NCBI GenBank assembly: GCA_027318585.1
Contig: DAHVOW010000022.1
Location: forward strand, 1 to 28,255
Source: Methanobacteriaceae archaeon
GTDB taxonomy: Archaea; Methanobacteriota; Methanobacteria; Methanobacteriales; Methanobacteriaceae
DNA: 28,255 nt
Direction of reading: 5' to 3'
In this document: in pieces, positions 24,713 to 28,255 of the stretch
How positions within the stretch are numbered: position 1 is the stretch's first letter
Layout: each line of letters starts with the position of its first letter
The notes under the pieces: model-generated
What the model saw: the letters and a program-made list of their open reading frames with translations, nothing else
Database searches by the model: none
Told to the model about the DNA's origin: nothing
Position numbers and translations under genes: made by a program

Positions 24713-24750
24713 ATGATTAATCATTATAAATCTTTATTAATCATGATAAA
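24713..24750 (-). promoter_or_regulatory. ATTAATCAT repeats upstream of the acs TATA box
   Basis: ATGATTAATCAT (24713-24724) is a perfect 12-bp palindrome. ATTAATCAT recurs at 24736-24744, exactly 20 bases from the first (24716-24724). The pair lies directly upstream of the TATA/BRE region on the activator side. It may bind an acetate- or energy-responsive regulator. Confidence 0.5.
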
Positions 24751-24791
24751 TTAGGGATAGTCTAAAAAAAGAACAATTAATTACCATTAAA

Positions 24792-26518
24792 TCAGTATTT
24801 CAATAAGTAGTATTTTTTGTCTTTTAACTCTTTAAGAGCATTTTCAAATCCACTACGATATCCATTTCGATATCCATCCACATAATACTTTATAGCAACG
24901 TTTTCTTTTAATTCTTCAAAAAAATCAAGCTCTCCTTCAGGAATAGGATCTAAAGATTTTGTTAGGATCAAACTTGTCAAAAGATTAGGGTTTATACTTA
25001 AATTTTTATTAGATTGATGTATCTTATTCATAGTGCTAAAATGGATCCCCGTTCCATATGCAGGCAATTGAATTCCTATTTCTGCACTCATTAAATCTTT
25101 AGAGTCACTAATGGAAGATACTTTAATATAAGATTTATAACCATTATAGGATTGGCTGTTAGGAGCAGATACGTCGTCAAAGGTCCTATTCACTGTTATA
25201 CCTGGAAAAGGGTCTCCTAGATCACCAGCTACATCTTTTGGTATTTCTCCTTTTCCTTTGAATAATTCTGTTCTATCACTATGAAGATCTTGTTTTCCAT
25301 CTGATTGTTCAAGGGTAAGGAAAAAATGTTTAGGATTATTATTTGGAAGTCTTTGAAAACACGCGTTCTCATTTACATGCCATATTAACAACCCATTACC
25401 AGGCAAATTTTTATCAAATCCTTTTTGCTGACGATTTTCCAAGAGAAAATACTCCCGGTCACTGGATCCTTCAATATTTATCCTATAAATACTCTTCTTA
25501 TCATCTATAACTGCAGAAATATCATGGTTTTGAGGCTCATGATCCACTATTTTAGGTTCTGTCCAACCTAAATGAACCTTACACCATGCACTAGGATGAG
25601 AGGGTGTTCTTCCGGAATTGATGTAATGACCCATTCCCATCAAACACCAACTTCCTACAACTGGGGAATAGTCTTCTTTATATAAATCTGGTAATCCTAA
25701 TATGTGGCCCACTTCGTGGCAAAGAACTCCTAGACGTTCCAAAAAAGGAAGTTCAGGAATATACAATATCTTTTCGCCCAAATACCTTCCTGAACTTCTA
25801 TGGGTACTTTTAGATCATCTTGATGAGCTCTGATATAATTAATATCAAGTTTTGTATCCATCCCTTCCCCTGCATATACTACTATCAATATCTCGATGTT
25901 TCCATCTTTTGAGTATGGTTTAAAATCGAAGTTACCACTATTTTTAGCCTGGATAATGGTTTCTTCAACTAATTTTTGTGCTTTAGGATAATGGCCACTA
26001 ATTGGAACTTTATCAACATATTCTGAACGTTTGTTTGCAGATATGAACCATTCGTCGTTGACATCACCATTTATATCCAACTGATTCCAAGAAGCTTCAA
26101 GGTAATAATCTCGCATACTACGATTAGAACCTCTACTGAAAAGCAAATCTTCAAAAAATTCAGGCTTTGTGGAAGATTTTTTATCTAGAAATTCCGTTAA
26201 AAGTACCAAAGCATTCTTTTTTCCTATTACTGGATCAATCTTTCTGCAAGGACCAGCAGAAATTGGAGCCATTTTTAAAGATCCATATTTTAAGCGTAAT
26301 TTAAGTTTAAACCTTTCATTTTTTTGGTTTTGATCCCGCCATCTTATTTGGAGGGCTTTGAAAGTTTCAAGGTCTAAACCTCCCCTGAAACGGAATTCGA
26401 CAGGGTCAATACCGGATTTAAGCAGTTTTTTAGTAATTCTAATTTTTTTATAAATAGACGGATGGAGATGTGTATCCCTAGCTGTTCCATCCCCATTTTT
26501 AAAAAACAAAATTATCAA
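24792..26518 (-). pseudogene. M6-family metalloprotease, split by a frameshift, with C-terminal GX3 motif
   Basis: Two overlapping minus-strand frames form one gene. 25785-26518 gives the N-terminal part with M6 features (ALVLLTEFLDKK, then a SMRDYYLEASWNQLDINGDV segment). 24792-25781 carries the zinc site HEVGHILGLPD (HExxHxxGxxD; residues 22-32 of that frame) and the downstream M6 beta domain. The frames join at GAAGG/TATTTGG (25784-25786): one added base restores VQEG-x-YLGEKILYIPE. The intact protein would be about 575 residues. M6 (immune inhibitor A-like) proteases are normally secreted, yet no signal peptide is visible from TTG 26518 or TTG 26509. The C-terminus ends in a Y-rich G-x3-G-x3-G repeat shared with the neighbouring small gene. 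It is AT-rich and could be acquired. Confidence 0.78.
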
Positions 26519-26705
26519 CCCTCAATTTTATACAATAATTATTTAGAATTTTTATCATTTATAATTTTTAATTTTTTAAAAAATCGTCTTAATTTTAAAA
26601 TAATTAGTAATATATATGGTTTTCCTTATGATATAATTGGAAATATTTTAGAAAAATTTAACAATAATAACAATTTTAAATAAATACCATAAGAGGGGGT
26701 ATTGT

Positions 26706-26927
26706 ATGGTGGATGAAGAAAGGAAAAAGATGTATATAAAAGCCTATGAAGACGCAGCAAAAGATCTTACAGAAGCTAATTTAGAACACTATATTAAAGG
26801 ATACACATCAGGTTATAGAGATGGTTATCAAGCTGCAATGGAAAGTATTAAATTATTAATGACACCCGAAATGCAGCAAAGGATGGTTGAAGAAGGTGCA
26901 CAATTAGCTTGGCCACCAAGATGGTAA
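26706..26927 (+). CDS. Small protein with Tyr-rich GX3 repeat, paired with the M6 protease
   Basis: A 73-residue, mostly helical, charged protein. Residues 29-44 read Y-I-K-G-Y-T-S-G-Y-R-D-G-Y-Q-A-A: Gly at 32, 36 and 40, a G-x3-G-x3-G pattern like that of Yae1-type motifs. The C-terminus of the M6 protease across the intergenic region has the same pattern (Y-V-D-G-Y-R-N-G-Y-R-S-G-F-E-N-A). GAGGGGGT lies about six bases before the ATG, so the start is firm. The gene is divergent from the protease gene with a 187-base AT-rich gap. No function is known; a common dock or partner for the motif is plausible. Confidence 0.75.
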   Translation: MVDEERKKMYIKAYEDAAKDLTEANLEHYIKGYTSGYRDGYQAAMESIKLLMTPEMQQRMVEEGAQLAWPPRW

Positions 26928-26958
26928 TGATAACTTAGCAAAATAGAATTTATGGAAA

Positions 26959-26990
26959 TCCTATCAATAGGAACCTAAAATTAGATTCCT
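26959..26990. repeat. Overlapping near-palindromes between the small protein and the GATase-like gene
   Basis: TCCTAT-CA-ATAGGA (26959-26972) is a perfect dyad. It overlaps a second one, AGGAA-C-CTAA-AA-TTAG-A-TTCCT (26969-26990), perfect but for one C/A pair. It lies after the 73-residue gene and 51 bases before the next ATG. It could be an operator or an intrinsic transcript end. Confidence 0.4.
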
Positions 26991-27040
26991 TGGTTGTTAT
27001 AATGTAGAATCTTAAATCTACTTTATAAATAGGTGGCCTT

Positions 27041-28255
27041 ATGGAATTTAAAATCAATTATAAATTAAAAATTTATACATTATTATTTACCTTTTTGTTC
27101 GTAGTATCCATATTGTTTTCTTTTAATGCAGTTTTTGCTCAAGATAATGACACTGAAATTTTATTTGATGAAACAGGCCCATGGCTTGGAAAATTTTACA
27201 CCATTCATAATATGGGAACCTATGGATCATCTGGCTTTGCCAGTTTATTGGAATCACAAGGATATAGCGTAGATAAACTAACAGAAGCCCCTATTACATC
27301 TGATAAGCTTAAAGGATACAAAGTTTTGATAATAGTAGCCCAATACCGAAATTATACCGATGATGAAGTAAATGCAATAAAAGAATTCGTGAATAATGGA
27401 GGGGGATTATTTTTAATTGGGAGTAATTGGGGTGAAGTGGATGGTGATCAAAATTATGCATTCAATAAAATCGCAAGAAGTTTTGGAGTAGATTTTGCTT
27501 ATAATGAACTAGTAACCAATGATAAAAATTACATATTCTTTTCTAACGTAATAGAAATAACAGACCTAAAACCCAGTCCACTGACTGCTAACGTTCAAAA
27601 ATTCTACTACATGATGGGAACTTATATAAAAAACCCAGGTCCTTCAAATGTCGTTGCATATACTGACCAATACGCTTGGGGTGATATAGGCCATACCACA
27701 TCAGAAGGAATTACTGATAGTAATTATGAAAAAGATCCTGATGAAAAGAGTGGACCACTTGCAGTAGCCTCTCAAATGGAATATGGCAAAGGTAAAGTAG
27801 TATTTATGGGAGGTGCTTCCTCTTTCATTAATGCCATATTTTATCGATCTAATGTTTGGAAATTAGGATTAAATAGTGTTAACTGGCTAGCTAATCAACC
27901 TGAACCAATAAAATACCAAACTGCTAGTTTGTACTCTCTTGATTTAATATCATTCCAAATACTCTTAATGATGCTTTTTGCGGCCATTATATTTTCAGGA
28001 TTTGGCTTTATAATAAGAAGAGACAAAAATTCTGAGATATCCTCAATTAAAACTATCAAAAACTGGAAATATAATGTTTTAATTATATTAAACGCTTTTT
28101 TCACTGTATTAGCAGGAATTTTTTTTATTCCTATTCAATTTTATCTCTACGATATTACGTTATATTCCACTTATGACCCCATTTTTGGCTACACTTTGTT
28201 CATAACCGGAGCATTATTCTTGATTTTTATGGGAATTATATTATTCAACCTCGCG
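27041..28255 (+). CDS. Secreted, membrane-anchored GATase/ThuA-like protein (3' end beyond window)
   Basis: An open frame of 405 codons from ATG 27041 to the window end with no stop, so the gene is cut by the edge. AGGTGG lies five bases upstream. A signal peptide is clear: basic start, hydrophobic core and V-F-A cleavage before residue 34. The outside part looks like a class-I glutamine amidotransferase/ThuA/DUF4350-like fold: LKGYKVLIIVAQYRN, EVNAIKEFVNNGGGLFLIGSN and later GKGKVVFMGGAS. No catalytic Cys is present at the expected nucleophile elbow, so it is probably a binding, not an amidotransferase, domain. Three membrane helices follow near the visible C-terminus (about 305-400). It is AT-rich like the two genes before it. 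Confidence 0.75.
   Translation, partial: MEFKINYKLKIYTLLFTFLFVVSILFSFNAVFAQDNDTEILFDETGPWLGKFYTIHNMGTYGSSGFASLLESQGYSVDKLTEAPITSDKLKGYKVLIIVAQYRNYTDDEVNAIKEFVNNGGGLFLIGSNWGEVDGDQNYAFNKIARSFGVDFAYNELVTNDKNYIFFSNVIEITDLKPSPLTANVQKFYYMMGTYIKNPGPSNVVAYTDQYAWGDIGHTTSEGITDSNYEKDPDEKSGPLAVASQMEYGKGKVVFMGGASSFINAIFYRSNVWKLGLNSVNWLANQPEPIKYQTASLYSLDLISFQILLMMLFAAIIFSGFGFIIRRDKNSEISSIKTIKNWKYNVLIILNAFFTVLAGIFFIPIQFYLYDITLYSTYDPIFGYTLFITGALFLIFMGIILFNLA

Noticed and set aside
24751..24766. TTAGG...TCTAA near the acs promoter as a further iron box
   Set aside because: The arm spacing is one base too long and one arm is imperfect compared with the TTAGG-N4-CCTAA boxes.
26462..26683. A 73-codon plus-strand frame opposite the M6 gene start
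   Set aside because: Low-complexity, rich in Asn, Phe and Ile, no ribosome binding site, overlaps the protease 5' end; it looks like chance in AT-rich DNA.
1..28255. tRNA, rRNA, CRISPR array, insertion sequence or prophage
   Set aside because: Read-through of intergenic regions showed no cloverleaf-like sequence, no regularly spaced repeats and no transposase, integrase or phage structural genes.

Overview
The window looks like a methanogenic archaeon of the Methanobacteriales, most likely Methanobacterium or a close relative. Evidence is the GGTGAT/GAGGTGA-type ribosome binding sites, TATA-box promoters, frequent TTG starts, and typical archaeal genes: ThiI without rhodanese, NucS/EndoMS, a short FeoB with FeoA and a DtxR-type regulator, a minimal sulfite-reductase-like protein and AMP-forming acetyl-CoA synthetase. 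The genus is inferred from gene content and style only. No rRNA, tRNA, CRISPR array, transposase or integrase was seen, and no gene-free stretch exceeds 300 bases.

Layout. 1-319: 5' part of a zinc-ribbon membrane protein. 471-2507: MoxR ATPase plus VWA (CoxE-like) protein. 2561-3399: ZIP metal transporter behind a DtxR/IdeR-type operator. 3433-6637: a possible phospho-signalling island with a PPP-type phosphatase, two paralogous membrane-anchored FHA proteins, and a zinc-knuckle / 11-residue-repeat / pore-like membrane protein. 6879-10747: YHS protein, NucS, secreted TIM-barrel-like protein, M48 protease, small protein. 10837-13527: DHA2-type drug exporter divergent from a second ZIP transporter plus HIT protein. 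13532-14238: HEAT-repeat gene with a frameshift. 14402-17081: iron operon feoA-feoB-small Cys-rich protein-dtxR with two operator boxes next to its TATA box. 17184-18872: membrane protein plus flavin/Fe-S GMC-type oxidoreductase. 18869-20023: thiI. 20234-21313: minimal siroheme/4Fe-4S reductase-like protein plus a tautomerase-like protein. 21380-24640: OFA-family transporter and acetyl-CoA synthetase.

From about 24750 the DNA becomes clearly AT-rich. This end holds a frameshifted M6-family metalloprotease, a divergent 73-residue protein sharing a repeated G-x3-G-x3-G tyrosine-rich motif with the protease C-terminus, and a secreted, membrane-anchored GATase/ThuA-like protein running off the end.

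How genes work together. The best supported link is the iron regulon: the DtxR-type protein at the end of the feo operon probably binds TTAGG-N4-CCTAA boxes in front of feoA and in front of the ZIP gene at 2587. The most unusual parts are the phosphatase/FHA/11-residue-repeat cluster and the M6 protease with its co-tagged small neighbour. Both are proposed from sequence patterns alone.
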